DNA of 64,000 nt from Vigna angularis (taxonomy: Eukaryota; Streptophyta; Magnoliopsida; Fabales; Fabaceae): contig NC_068970.1 of NCBI RefSeq assembly GCF_016808095.1, forward strand, positions 38,722,630-38,786,629. The letters run 5' to 3'. Position numbers and translations under genes: made by a program. The notes under the pieces are model-generated. The model ran no database searches. It was given only the letters and a program-made list of their open reading frames with translations, and was not told the DNA's origin. Numbering within the stretch: the first letter of the stretch is position 1; every line of letters begins with the position of its first letter. This document shows positions 11,305 to 22,981 of this stretch, piece after piece.

Positions 11305-12600
11305 TAGCATGGGTTGATGATGAGCTGAGATATATAGTATTTACTGATGAATGCTATCAGCACTAGAGCAGAACTTGTTTTGTCTTTTGTTTTGTATTAT
11401 TGGACTATATTTGCTTCTGTTTTGTGATGTACTCGGTCTGAAACTTTACCTGATGTGATGGTTTGACTTGTGCATGATGAGTATTGCTTAATGATGCTTT
11501 GATATTGATTACTATTGAGATGTTGTACATGATGCTGGATACAGGTGATTGTTCACAAACTTGTGAACAGATGCATGATGTTATGATTGTGATTATGATG
11601 CTAAACAGGATGTGTATGTGGATTATGTGGAATATGAGTTAAAATTTGTGAGATTTTGAACTCCAGAGATTTTGTGAATGATTGCTATTACTTTTGAAGC
11701 ATGAATGACTTTGCCCAGCTTTTTGTGATTGAATCAATTGCTTGCATGTGTCATATGATAAAGGCCATTTGTTGTTTTCCCTTTTTAGCCAATGCATGAC
11801 TTTAACTCAGTAAAAGAGAGCACAAGGTGTTCTATCCTTTGAATCTCTAGCCTTGAACATGATATGAAAACCCTTTTTGAAAATTTTTACCTTGAGTTAA
11901 GTTGAGAATATTTGTGGTATTGATAAAGGTTCAAGTTTGGGGTTGTTGGGAAATTTGAAAAGGGAAAATAAATAAGCATTGAGCTAAGTGTTGAGCAAAT
12001 GAAAAGTAAAAGAAAAAGGAAATAAAAAGAAAGAAAAAGAGAAGCTCAATGCAAGGGAAAGTTGGGAAGAAGTGAGAATGTTGTTGTGAATGAATCTCCT
12101 AACTCAAGGATTTTGTGATCTAGATAAAACCAATTTTCTTCTTAACCCAGCTACATTATAAGCCATATAAAAGTCCTTGTGATGATGATTGTTTGTGAAT
12201 GTGTTTGATTGTGGTTAAACGAAAGGCAAAGTTGATCCATGTGACATTGTGATAATAGAGTGAATGAGTGATCTCTATATACACTTGTGTGATTGAGTGA
12301 AACACTTTATGTAGTGAGGAATGATTCCATGAGCACTTTATTACATCTATGCTTAGTTAATTGATCATTCATGAGAATAACATCTGTTGGAGAGTATGTG
12401 ATTATGTGAACACCATGATGAGTAGTTGTGAATCAAGGCATGTGTGCTTCTTGACTGAATTCTATTTGATGAGCTTATTTGAGTAATTACTTGTCTTGAA
12501 AGAAAGAGTTTTTGAATATGATAAACCATTGTATTGATTGGTGGAAGACTGAGTTACATCTTGTTTGCTTGAGGACAACCAAAATTCTAAGTTTGGGTTG
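11305..12600 (+). mobile_element. 3' internal non-coding region of family A (copy 3)
   Basis: Runs from the end of the env-like ORF to the next LTR. From about 11460 it aligns with window positions 1-1120. It ends aagtttgggttg before TGATAACGG. Confidence 0.75.
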
Positions 12601-13547
12601 TGATAACGGTTGAAAAACCGTTATTTTTATACTTAATTTTGACCTTAAAAACAACCTTTATGACTTAGAAACTAGCTTGAAATCATGCTTTTTGCTTAAG
12701 TTTTGGCAATAAGAGAGTTTGATGGGTTTTATGCTTGATTTTCCTTGTTTTGACAGGAATTAAGATGAATTGGATGAAAGAAGTTGAAGTACCAAGGAGT
12801 TGGACTCAAAAAAGGAAGGAAAAGTGCACAAAAGAAGAACCGTTCCCACCGCTCAACGCCAGCGCCAATCTGGCTGATCAGTACACTGTCTCATGCTTAA
12901 GCGCTACCGTTGAGGGCCAATTCAAGTATCGCACCTACCGCTGAGCGGTATTTTTACCGCTGAGTGTCAGACTGGGTTGTTCAATACACTGTTTCGCGCC
13001 TGAGCGTCAACGCTGAGGGTCATTCTAAGTGTCGCACTTACCGCTGAGCACCAAAAATGTCGTTGAGCGCTGTTTAATTAGGCTTGGGCCAATTTTTTGT
13101 GTTTTTAATAAACTATATAAGGGTTTAGTCGATCTATGGTTGATATCTTTGGACAGAAAGAGGCGAAATTACACTCCTTTCACACTTAGAGGCGGATTTT
13201 GGATGCGAAAGCTCCGATCTTCAACTTTTAGGGTTCTATCTTTCATTCTTTTCATTATTTTCATCTAGTTTCACCATGTCTATGAGAGTGGATAGGATAA
13301 GGAAACCCCAACAACATAATCATTCCATATTTTACATCAATTACTTTTGCATCTTTCAATCCAATTAATCAACACTTGCATTCATGTTTACTTTTCCGTA
13401 ATATAAACACAAGAATTTCGGTTACAAGTCTTATTCAATCAAGAAATCACACAATTGTTTAGGCCTTAAGTCTCTTGGGAAACGATACTTGGTCTTACCA
13501 TTTACTATTACTTGATACGATTCAGTACACTTGCCAAATTGTTAACA
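12601..13547 (+). mobile_element. LTR of family A (copy 6), internally deleted
   Basis: TGATAACGG to GTTAACA, only about 947 bp. Compared with the other copies a block is missing near 13278, where caccatgtctatg passes directly into gagagtggatagg. TATATAA lies at 13114-13120, with palindromic CCGCTGAGCGG motifs at about 12935-13050. Confidence 0.85.
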
Positions 13548-13553
13548 AGTTTT

Positions 13554-13571
13554 TGGCGCCGTTGCCGGGGA
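13554..13571 (+). other. Intact primer-binding site of family A
   Basis: Reads tggcgccgttgccgggga, six bases after the LTR end, the usual primer-binding sequence of plant Athila/Tat-type gypsy elements. The internal sequence stops at about 13589, where an oppositely oriented element begins. Confidence 0.8.
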
Positions 13572-14457
13572 TCAAAAATTTTGCCTATCACTAGGCTAAG
13601 AAGAAACATAGTTTTTCAAGAATTTCAAAATCCTTGAGTTAAGAGAGATATTTATGAAATTAACAATTACACACAAGTTCTCTTTTCAAGAAGATCTTTC
13701 TTTTTTTATTTTTCTTTCCATTTTTCTTTTCTTTTGATTTTTCTTTCTCTTTTTGCTCACTGCTTATTTTCCTGCAACCCCAAACTTGAACCGTTTTCAA
13801 TACCTCACAAATATTCTAAGCTCAACTTAAGGTAAAGAATTTAAAACAGGGTTTTCAAAACATGCTTAAGGCTAAAGGTTCAAAGGATGGAACAAAATGT
13901 TCTATTTTTATTTGGAAAAATTCATGAGTAGGCTAAAAAGGGATAAACAATAGATGGCCTTGATCATGTGAAACCTGCAAGCAAGTAATTCGAGCACAAA
14001 AAATTTGGGCAAAATCATTCATGCTTCCAAAGTAATAACAATTATTCACAAAAACTCTGGAGTTCAATGCTCACACAGGGTAAATTCAAATTCCAGAATT
14101 CAGAAAAACACCATGCCCAGTATTTCAATCAAACTTTTACCTTAAGCATCTGTTTCACATTTTAGAAGCATCCACCTGTATACTTTTACATCATGCATCA
14201 TCTCGACATCAACCCAAACAATAAGCATAAAAAAGTAATAATCATCAAAACACAACATCAGAAGAACCAAACCACTACAATAAGATAGAGCAAAGTACAT
14301 CATTCCTATACTATAGAAAAACAATAAAAGTAGGAATATAAAAAAGAGTTCAACAATAAACAAAATAGAAACAATAAAATAAAAGCAAGGGAAAGTAAGA
14401 GAAATCCTGTCTAAAACAAAGAAGTGTCCATCAGTAGACGCTGAATACAATCAATCT

Positions 14458-14575
14458 CTAGTCATCAAGGTCCTCATCCTCATCAGCTACTCCACCTGCT
14501 GCTTCATTTCCTTTCTCTTGTTTCCTGCGGTCTTCACTCTCCTGCCAGATGAGGATGTCATTACTGCACACAGAG
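14458..14575 (-). pseudogene. C-terminal tail of env-like ORF of element B
   Basis: On the minus strand the frame ending at TAG (14460-14458) reads NDILIWQESEDRRKQEKG and then an acidic end GVADEDEDLDD. It takes the same place before the 3' non-coding region as the acidic tail at 11129-11304. No start or upstream domain is visible; function is unknown. Confidence 0.5.
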
Positions 14576-15643
14576 ATTAAAAAAAAAAAGCCAGAAAACA
14601 TCAAAGATTAGATCCAAAAATCTAATAACTTAGTACCACCACTGTTCCCAAGACAAATAGGGAACCATCAGTGTCATCTGCATAGGACCACACAACCAGA
14701 AAACAGAAAATCAGTGTGCTGTCATAGACGTCTGCCGCCTGGGCAGCGAACGTTGCTGCCAAGCGTGGGTTTGTTTCACTTTTTACTTTCCAAAACAGTT
14801 TCTACTCAATCCCAGCTAAAATTAGCACAATTTAATTGGTCCAAACAGTGGCAAAATAAGTTTACACAACACCAATCAATAAAATCAATCAATTTCATCA
14901 ACCTTCATCAAACCCTTTTCAAGAACATGCATCTTCATCAAAAATTCATCAATTGAAAGATTAGAACTCATGACTTACTTGAATGGGAGCAAAGAATCAC
15001 AGAAAATGCTCAAACAATTGGAGAAAAAATGTGCTCCTAGCTGCTACCCTTTCAAAACCTCAAACTTGGATCCTTGGATGGTGCAAAAATGGTGGAACCT
15101 TAGGGTTTTTTAGTAAAATGGGAAAGGGGAATGTGAAGAGAGCACTTGGGAGAAGTGATTAGAGAGGCTAGGTTGAGGGAAATCAGAGAATGAAGGCTTG
15201 GGCGAGACCCTTGGGGTTAGGAAGAGTGAAAACAAGCCGCCGCCCAGGCGCCCCTTAAAGGGCGCTTGGGCGGCAGGCGGTACTGTATACCCCTTAATTT
15301 TTTGAACTTTTTTGGGTTTTCCCGGCCCTGAGTTCTCAGATTCAACCTAAAAGTTTCAATTTTCTTTTCCCTAGCTCTCATAACAACACTCAAATAAAAC
15401 ATTTCAACTCTCTCCACCCCTCAAGCATTCAGTTCTTTTAAAAAAATTAAACACACAGGAAAAAAAATATTCACACAATAACCTAATTAAAAACAAAACC
15501 CAAAAATAAAAAATACAAAAAAAAAAAATAAACTCAAACCAAATAAACAAAAACAAATTAAAAGTTTTCAAGACACTCTTGGTTACCTCCCAGTAAGCGC
15601 TTCTTTAACGTCACTAGGTTGACCCAAAAGGCTCATGTCTGGA
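14576..15643 (-). other. Non-coding middle part of element B, with GC-rich hairpins
   Basis: No credible coding frame. It holds a near-perfect inverted repeat (15239-15253 with 15260-15274, six-base loop, one mismatch) and a smaller one (14742-14747 with 14755-14760). At 15560-15640 lies the sequence that commonly follows the pol ORF in Athila-like elements (reverse of cagtaagcgcttctttaacg), showing that the break removed pol and kept this part. Confidence 0.55.
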
Positions 15644-15892
15644 TCAACCAATTCCAACTTTAATATTGGTGTTCTCCTTTTTGTCTCCACACCAACTTAT
15701 CTTCAACAACTTCCTCTTTGTAGGCTTGACTTCAAGACCACCAATCTTTTCAAGTACAGATAAGGGCATCAAGTTGATACTGGACCCTAAATCAATTAGG
15801 GTTTTTCCTATTTCATGACTCCCAATAGTGCAGGGAATAATGAAACTTCCCGGATCTTTAGCTTTTGGAGGAAGTGCCTTCTGCAAGATCAC
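15644..15892 (-). pseudogene. Retroelement aspartic protease (fragment)
   Basis: The minus-strand frame contains the active-site block LIDLGSSINLMPLSVLEKIG, matching the D-[ST/L]-G region of Athila-like gypsy proteases (commonly DLGASINLMPLS), preceded by PGSFIIPCTIG. About 80 residues are open. RT does not follow. In intact elements this enzyme cuts the Gag-Pol polyprotein. Confidence 0.85.
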
Positions 15893-16171
15893 ACTGCAAT
15901 TGCCCTATACCTCAATTGTTTCCTCCTTTGGACTTTTTCTCTTTTTGTTGAATTTCTTCAGGAAGTTAATATAACCGGGAACCTGTTGCAATGTTTTAGT
16001 TACAGGAATTTTAATCTCCGATTGCTCGAAGATTTCCATGGATTGCTCAAACTGTCTTTCCTTCTCCTCCCTAGAATAATTCTTTGGGTAAGGAAGAAGT
16101 TTTTCATTTAATTCTTTCTTTTCTTCCTTATCCTCTTCCTCTCCTTTTTTCTTTTCTTGTCTCTCACTCTC

Positions 16172-16570
16172 TTATTTTTCTTTTTCTATATCTTTCTCTT
16201 TTTCCCTCAACCTTTCTTTTTCTTTTCTCTTTATTTTTCTCTCATATTCTTCATCTCTTTTTTTCTTTTCTTCCCTCTCTTCTTCATTTTCTTTTATCTC
16301 ACTCTCTTCTTTTTCTTTCTCTACATCTTCCTCTTTTTCGCTCAAACTTTCTTCTTCTTTTCTCTCTATTTTTCTCTCATCTAAAACTTTGTCACTTCTA
16401 GTGATAATAGCTTGATATTCCTCTCTAGGGTTAGCCTTCATATTACTCCCAAGATCATCTAGCTTCTGAATTATGTGACCAAGTTGGCTCCCTATCCTTG
16501 TGAATGCTGCTTGATTTCTTTTATGATGAGAATTAGACATCTGCATTAACTGTTGAAGTGTGTCATCCAT
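16172..16570 (-). pseudogene. Retroelement gag, C-terminal part with Lys/Glu-rich tail
   Basis: The open minus-strand frame begins near MDDTLQQLMQMSNSHHKRNQ and continues into FTRIGSQLGHIIQKLDD, an Athila-type gag region, followed by a long, almost pure Lys/Glu/Arg stretch. On the plus strand this appears as a TTTCTT-rich tract at 16120-16400. Upstream (16570-16750) gag text continues in broken frames. Confidence 0.7.
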
Positions 16571-16904
16571 CTTAGCCCATCTTTCTGATAGAGAGGGTTG
16601 TTGCTGCCATTATTATTGTGGTTCTCTATAAAATTGTTTGATCCATGCTTGAGTGAGGTTCCCACTAGTGATTGAAATTACCTTGGTGGAATTGAGTACC
16701 CATATAGTTAATTTCTTGTCCGAATTGCATCCTGCATGCATTAGACACAAAAACCCTACAAAATATTGTTAGCACAAAAACAAAAGTAACGACACAAAAC
16801 ACAAAATAAAATAAAAAATAAATAAAATAAAATAAAAAATAACAAGGATAAAAATAAAGTCGAAATTAGTTGAGAATCACACAAATAGAATAGTTTAAAC
16901 CGTG

Positions 16905-16924
16905 AGTCCCCGGCAACGGTGCCA
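16905..16924 (-). other. Primer-binding site of element B
   Basis: Minus strand reads TGGCACCGTTGCCGGGGACT, one base different from the family A site over its 18 nt, six bases from the LTR end at 16931. Confidence 0.8.
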
Positions 16925-16930
16925 AAAACT

Positions 16931-17287
16931 TGTTGATGGATTGGCAAGTGTACCAAATCGCACAAGTAATATAAAATGGTAAGACCAAGTATCGTATCCC
17001 AGAGGACTCTCGGCACTAAACAATTGTGTGATAACTCGATTAATTAAGACTTAAAAAAAACGAGATCATTGGTTTAAGATGCAATGATAGAAAATTAAAT
17101 ATGAATGCAAATTGATCAATAGTAGAGTAACACAAAGATGAACATATGTTGTTTCATATGAGATGAATATGTTGTTAGGGTTTGATTTCACCAAGTTTAC
17201 TCTCATGTATATAAGAATTCTTCTTTTTACATTAATGTTAACATCACTCACTAAATTACTTAGAACCCGATCCCTCGGTGCAATAAG
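16931..17287 (-). mobile_element. LTR fragment of element B (3' end of its 5' LTR)
   Basis: Plus-strand start TGTTGATGG, then the terminal block (ggtaagaccaagtatcg) shared with family A. It is cut at 17287, where a different LTR begins TGGTCGGGC; the rest of this LTR is not found to the right. Confidence 0.8.
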
Positions 17288-19064
17288 TGGTCGGGCTATC
17301 GCGACCCATACAAATTTGATGTGCAAATAAGAATGCAGTATAGACTAGGAAGTGACTCCTAGGTCGTCTCTCAAGGACCAAACTGTGGTTCGAGAATAAG
17401 GTCAAACACAAAGTGGGGGGTTGTGAAAAGTTGTGAATGCAATTGAACTAAATTAAAGAAAAATGAAAATTAAACACAACCAAATATAACTGAAAGCATT
17501 AAAGTGCATGAAAACATTAAAGTGAACAATGCAATAGGTAAATATCCAAACACAATTAAAACTATTAAAATGCAACGAGTAAGCTAAACATTAAAAAAAA
17601 ATTCATCTCAGAAATGACACAAGAAAAACGCTTGAACAGTTAACTTAAATAAGTGAGTAAGCTGCTGTAAAATAAAATTCGTGCTGCACCATCTTTTCAT
17701 CTGAGGTCGTGACACCACTCATCCTCTTCCAGCACGTCATTTCTCAAAGCAACTAAAATGAATTCTCCAAATGAAAAACGCTGCACCCCTATGTGAATGA
17801 AATACCGCTTGCTTTGTTCTTCCAGCCAAAATAAAAATGAATCACGCATCTTTTTTTCAAAATGTGTACCACCAACAGCTTAAAATGAAATGCACAGTGC
17901 AGCTCCATTTTCCAAGCAATGAATCTAAAAGAAAGAAAAGATGTGGATGCAACCCGTGACCGTGAGCAGCTCCCAAGAGAATTGGAAATTAAAAATGCTT
18001 CTAAAATGCAATTCTCTGGCCGTCTTCAAGTAGAAACCCAAAACTTCTTCTCTCAAAGTCAACCACCGTACACAATACACCTACTCTCATCTAATCACCT
18101 CTTCATTCTCAAATAAATAAAGGAAATGAGTGCTACACATTCGGCTGCCAACTCTCTTGGCACATCCCATCATCCTAGACTCTCACCTATTCTACTTCTC
18201 ATTCCATGAAAGCAAAAGAAATGCTAGCACGTTCCTTCCAGCAGCCGTGACACCAAGTGCTTTTCTTTCTATCAATCCACGCCCATGTGCATAAAGGTAA
18301 GCGTAGAAGCAAATGAAAGAAAGAAATGAATCACCCCTTCGTGAATCAACACTTCATTCTTGCTAACATAACAGCCTTCCACCGTCTCAGAATTCTCAAA
18401 GAAAAGAAACATCAAAGATAATGAAGTCCGCACATCCTCTCAAATTGAAAAACAAATGAAAATCAATGTAACAGCAGCTGAATAAAACGTGTGCACACCA
18501 ACACTGGAATCAAAATGAAATAAAGAACCAATGCCAAAAAAAAATGCTGGCCGAAAACAGTGTGCTTCTCTCCAATTCATCCCATGTCTCAAAACGTTCA
18601 AGAAAGTTAAGGCTTTTTTTTAGGGTGGCGCTTGTTGCTTTCTCCAAGGCCGTGAGTTTTCTTTAATGAGGGTGGGTTCCACACAAAAAACCCTAGGGTG
18701 CCAAGTCATCCATCCCCACTTTTGGGCCTACTTTCATTTTTCCAAAAATTGGCTCAATCTACAAAAGTTAATCCAAAAACATTCTACACTACTAAATTAT
18801 AATTTAATTAATTCTAAAATGTGTATGTGGAGAGTCTTGAATTTATTTAGCATTCTTCCTAATATCCCAAAATGTATCTTCAAAATTTTTCCTGCAATCA
18901 ATGATGAAAATAATTAGCTCAAATAATTCAAATTAATTAAAATAAGAATTTCTGGTCAAATTAAGCACAATTAGCAAAAACGGAAAAATACCGGACTTTT
19001 AAACACAATTTCCTGATTAATTCTAGCACAATAAACTAAGTGAAGTCAAGAAAATATTGACTCA
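17288..19064 (-). mobile_element. 3' LTR of a second Athila-like family (family C)
   Basis: About 1.78 kb, from TGGTCGGGC at 17288 to GACTCA at 19064 (TG...CA on both strands). It is homologous to the plus-strand LTR at 45949-47227 (shared blocks near the blocks for cttgagagacgacctaggaa and aattgtgcttaatttgacc). Internal sequence continues to the right and the element is inserted in the element B LTR. Confidence 0.8.
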
Positions 19065-20477
19065 TCAAAATAGACCACACTTAGTCTTTTGCACTCCTGT
19101 GCAAAATCAAGACGCAAATCAAGGAATAGTTCAAAGGACATCAGGGAAGTGACACAAACTCAGCACACAGAAAACAAAGACTAACAAGGACAGAAACAGA
19201 ATTACACAGTTCTCAAGGAATCTGGACCAAGAAAGGAAGTAGACAGTACCCAACACAGAATCAAAGAAAGCAGATACTCACAGAAATCATCCAAGCAATT
19301 CCAATCATGACAAAATGATCAATCAGCTCAAGAGGTGAATCAAAAGTAACAAAACCTCACAGATGCACTATCATTGTATCTCTCAAGTGTCTAGGATAAA
19401 CAGCTTCAACTCAATGTACTCAAGAAAGCAGGCAACAATAGACTTGGCAAGTCTCTAACCTCAACACTCAAAACATATGCATGTTCACATCAAAAGGTCT
19501 TTTCATGGTTGTAATGCGGCCAAGGACAAGGGAGGATAACATATGGATGAGAAGCTACAAACCAAAAGAAATAGAGGAGCAATGGGGAACAAGTGTAAAC
19601 ACAGTCAAATCACACCCAAAACCTCTAATTCAATCCTCTTCCTAACTCCATTATTTACAATTTTTTTTTCTCATTTTTCTCTATTTTTTTTCTTTTCTCA
19701 TCCTGTCTCTTTTCTTTTCTCTCTTTAGCACACAACTGCAAGAGACAAGATATAAATCATATTCCCAAAACCAAAACAAAAAGAGGAACCAACTAGCCAA
19801 CTCATCAGAATCCCCAGGGAGACCACAGTTGTTCCCAAGACACTTCCAAAGCTCCAAAATTCCCTAAGGTTAAGATAATCATGGTTTTTCACTTAGGGCT
19901 AGTGTATGAGCTTCAAAACAAAGAAATGGGGAAAGTATAGGCTCAAAAGGGGTTATCAAAGGATTAGAACAAGGTAGGCTTATTTGGCTAGAGAGGCTCA
20001 AGAACAAAACTGCCTTTATCACTTCCAAACATGCATATCGATCAAGAATTATCAACAAGAGTCAAGCCAAGGCATATGTGCAAGCAATCAAGAGACATAT
20101 CACACACAAGAAAGAACATAAAGTGGCTCAAATCTCACACAGGGTATTTGTCACAATCAAATCAACCTCTCAAACATCATAATCATCTTTCCAAACAAAG
20201 AAAAGCAAAGGATTTCAAACCGTGAAGGAAATGACAAGTCTACAACCCAAACAAAGTCCAGAAAGCAAGAGAAACAGGAAAAACTGTACACAAGACAGAA
20301 CAAAAACTACCTAGAAAACAAGACCTAAACAAAGAAAAATCTCCCCTAATACACCACACTTAAACTACACAATGTCCTCAGTGTGTCACAATCATCAGAT
20401 TAACAAACAGAACAGTCAAAAGATATAGATAAGTGCAATAAACGTGAGGAGGGAAGGAGAAAAGAGAACTCCCTGAG
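19065..20477 (-). mobile_element. 3' non-coding region of family C element
   Basis: Lies between integrase and LTR. On the minus strand it ends with a purine-rich stretch (gactaagtgtgg) close to the LTR, the expected polypurine tract. No convincing coding frame was seen. Confidence 0.6.
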
Positions 20478-21309
20478 TCAGAGGGGAAAAGAGGCGGGGT
20501 CAACCAAAGACATCTCCTCCACCACTGCATCCAACAAAGAAGGATTGCTGAGGAAAGGCTTTAGTCTGTGCCCATTAACTTTGAAGCTTTCAACTGTGGA
20601 TGGACCTTGGATCTCAACTGCACCATAAGGATAAACATTAGTCACAACAAAAGGTCCAGTCCACTTTGATCTCAGCTTAACCCCCATGAGTCCGAGCCTA
20701 GAGTTATACAATAAAACCTGTTGGCCAACCTCGAAGTCCTTTCTAACAATTGAACTATCATGGAAATTCTTTGTCTTTTCCTTATAGAACTTCGAGTTTG
20801 CATAGGCCTCCAACCGGATCTCATCCAATTCATTCAGTTGCAACTTTCTTTCCTTTCCAACTTGGTCCATGGAGGAGTTGCAAGACTTCACAGCCTAGTA
20901 TGCCCGATGCTCAATCTCAACTGGTAAATGACATGCCTTTCCAAAGACAACCCGATAAAGAGATATCCCTATAGGTGCTTTGTAGGCAGTCCTGTGGGCC
21001 CAAAGAGCATCATCCAACCTATTACTCCAATCTTTCCTATTGGGTTGGACAATCTTCTCCAAAATCCTCTTTATCTTCCTGTTTGAGATCTCAGCTTGCC
21101 CATTTGTTTGGGGGGTGGTATGGTATAGAGACTCTATACAGCACGCCATATTTCTTGAGCAAAGCTTGCATGGATCTGTTGTAGAAATGGGTTCCTTGGT
21201 CACTAACAATTGCTCCGGGCACTCCAAACCTGCAAAAGAGGTGAGATCTAACAAAATCTACAACAACCCGAGCATCACACTTTTCCTGGCAAAGTTGTTC
21301 TCTTGGCAA
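20478..21309 (-). pseudogene. Integrase C-terminal half of family C gypsy element
   Basis: Minus-strand fragments in order: [18 protein letters not shown] (core domain around the second catalytic Asp), [16 protein letters not shown] (third catalytic Glu region), [15 protein letters not shown], then [20 protein letters not shown], the GPY/F module near the end. The frame is interrupted at least twice (about 21090-21250 and 20893), so it is inactive. The N-terminal part and RT are missing, because the element is cut at about 21320. Confidence 0.9.
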
Positions 21310-21320
21310 AAATTATATGA

Positions 21321-22734
21321 CTTGTCCAATTAGTTGGCAAGCTGAGCCAATAAGAGACTGCCACATGTCATTCTCCTTTTCACTCAAAAGCTTTATCACA
21401 CTTCTTCATCTTCTTTCATCACTGTAATCATCGTCACCATTAACCAATTACACTTCTTCATCTCCTTCCATCTTCTTCGGTTTCTTTGTTGCTTGAATCA
21501 AGTGTTGACGCAAATTGAGAAGAAGAATTTAACGTTCTCTGCTGTGAAATCCATAATGGCACGCTGCTTCCCAAGCCCCAATACCCTTTTCCCCTTTCTG
21601 TGTTCACCGTTGAGGTTTTGAGATCAAAGAAATGAACTTCGCTTGGGTTTTTTAAGCTCTATATGTAGCTTCAGTTCAAAAATAATTTAACCGATTTTTA
21701 TTTGTTTACTCAATTGTGTTTTACTAGGATAAAAAACCTCACTATCTTCCAATCTTAGTGTCACACCCTTGCCGTAAACCAATATCGCCGCCGTCACTTG
21801 CGCCTCTGCTCTCTCCACTACTGCGCCGCGCCCCATCTTCCTGCCATTCCGCACGATCGCCACACACCCGCTCACGTTCACTCCCATCGCACCAACGCCT
21901 GGTAGAGGAGTGTGGTGTAGGTCGCCGTGTGGGTGAGGGCATCAAAACAGTTTCAATCAATACAATCTCTACGCATATACGAGAAAGAGAAGAGTATTAC
22001 ATGATCTGGAAATATACAATGGCACAAGATCTAAGGAAATACAGTATTACAAGATCTGGAAATATACAATGACACAAGTTCCTTTTTCCAAATTTAAATT
22101 CAATCTCAACCTCGCTTTAATCATGCGCCACTAAGATGAACTGAAACTATATCAGAAGAACAAAAATGGAAAGTCGGGAAGGACTACTTCCACTCTAGCA
22201 ATTGCAGCTCTACCTATGTTTATGTCTCTCTCCTCCCTCAACACTTCCTTGTGCCTCTTCTCTTTCACATGTTTGTCTCCTAATACCTTTTAACTAAATT
22301 TGAAAATTAAGTAAATAATTTCCTTTTAAAACACAATTTTGTTCCGGCGAGGTGAGGGTGCAAGGTGAGGGCACAGAGGTAGGAAGAAATGGTGGAGTTT
22401 GAGGAAGTGGAGAGAAAAATCTTTTCCACCAGAGAGAGGTTTTCAGAGGAGGAGAAGGAGGAAGGTGTAGAAGAGTAAGGGAAATGCAAAGCAATGCCAC
22501 GTAATAAGAAACTGTACAGCTCATTAAGGTTTTGCCGGGTAGGCAACTCTGCTGTTAATTTTTTTGATACCGTAAGAAAAAAGAACTAACGTGAACGGTT
22601 TTTGCAAAATATAGGACAGTTGTGAACTTTTGAAAAAAAGGAGGACAACTTTGAATACACCTTACAAACTGATGAACCAAAATAGGTATTAAACCTTTTT
22701 TTTTATTTAAGATCAAAAGTGTTTTTACGTAGAC
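21321..22734. other. Intergenic DNA, no gene recognised
   Basis: Pyrimidine-rich non-coding DNA with only short spurious frames. A 40-50 bp direct repeat (gatctggaaatatacaatg at about 22004 and 22050) is visible. Nothing in it matches a protein family I recognise. Confidence 0.5.
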
Positions 22735-22981
22735 ATTAATACCGTATATTCATATTTAATATGACAATCAAATCATTAATGTCGTATATTCATATTTGAT
22801 ATGACAATCAAATCATTAATGTCGTATATTCATATTTGATATGACAATCAAACCATTAATCATTAATACCGTATATTCATATTTAATATGACAATCAAAT
22901 CATTAATGTCGTATATTCATATTTGATATGACAATCAAACCATTAATGTTCTATATTTATATTTGATATGGCAATCAAACC
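22735..22981. repeat. 40-bp tandem repeat, six units
   Basis: Units begin attaat and contain gtcgtatattcatatttgat followed by atgacaatcaaatc. Starts are 22735, 22775, 22815, 22862, 22902 and 22942, with a 7-bp insertion (attaatc) between units three and four. Units differ by a few substitutions, and alternate versions suggest that a three-unit block was copied. Confidence 0.92.

Larger units (their letters stand above)
13590..17287 (-). mobile_element. Deletion derivative of an Athila-like gypsy element (element B)
   Basis: Read on the minus strand: an LTR fragment (17287-16931), primer-binding site (16924-16905), gag (about 16750-16172), protease (15892-15644), a non-coding stretch, an env-like ORF tail (14575-14458) and a 3' non-coding region related to family A (14457-13590). 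RT, RNase H and integrase are absent between protease and 3' part, so it could only move with help from another element. The 3' LTR is missing at 13590. Confidence 0.75.

Noticed and set aside
16084..16401. Plus-strand frames rich in Phe/Leu/Ser, looking like membrane proteins
   Set aside because: Antisense of the Lys/Glu-rich gag tail of element B.
22735..22981. CRISPR-like array
   Set aside because: Units follow each other directly without unique spacers, and the genome is a plant nuclear one.
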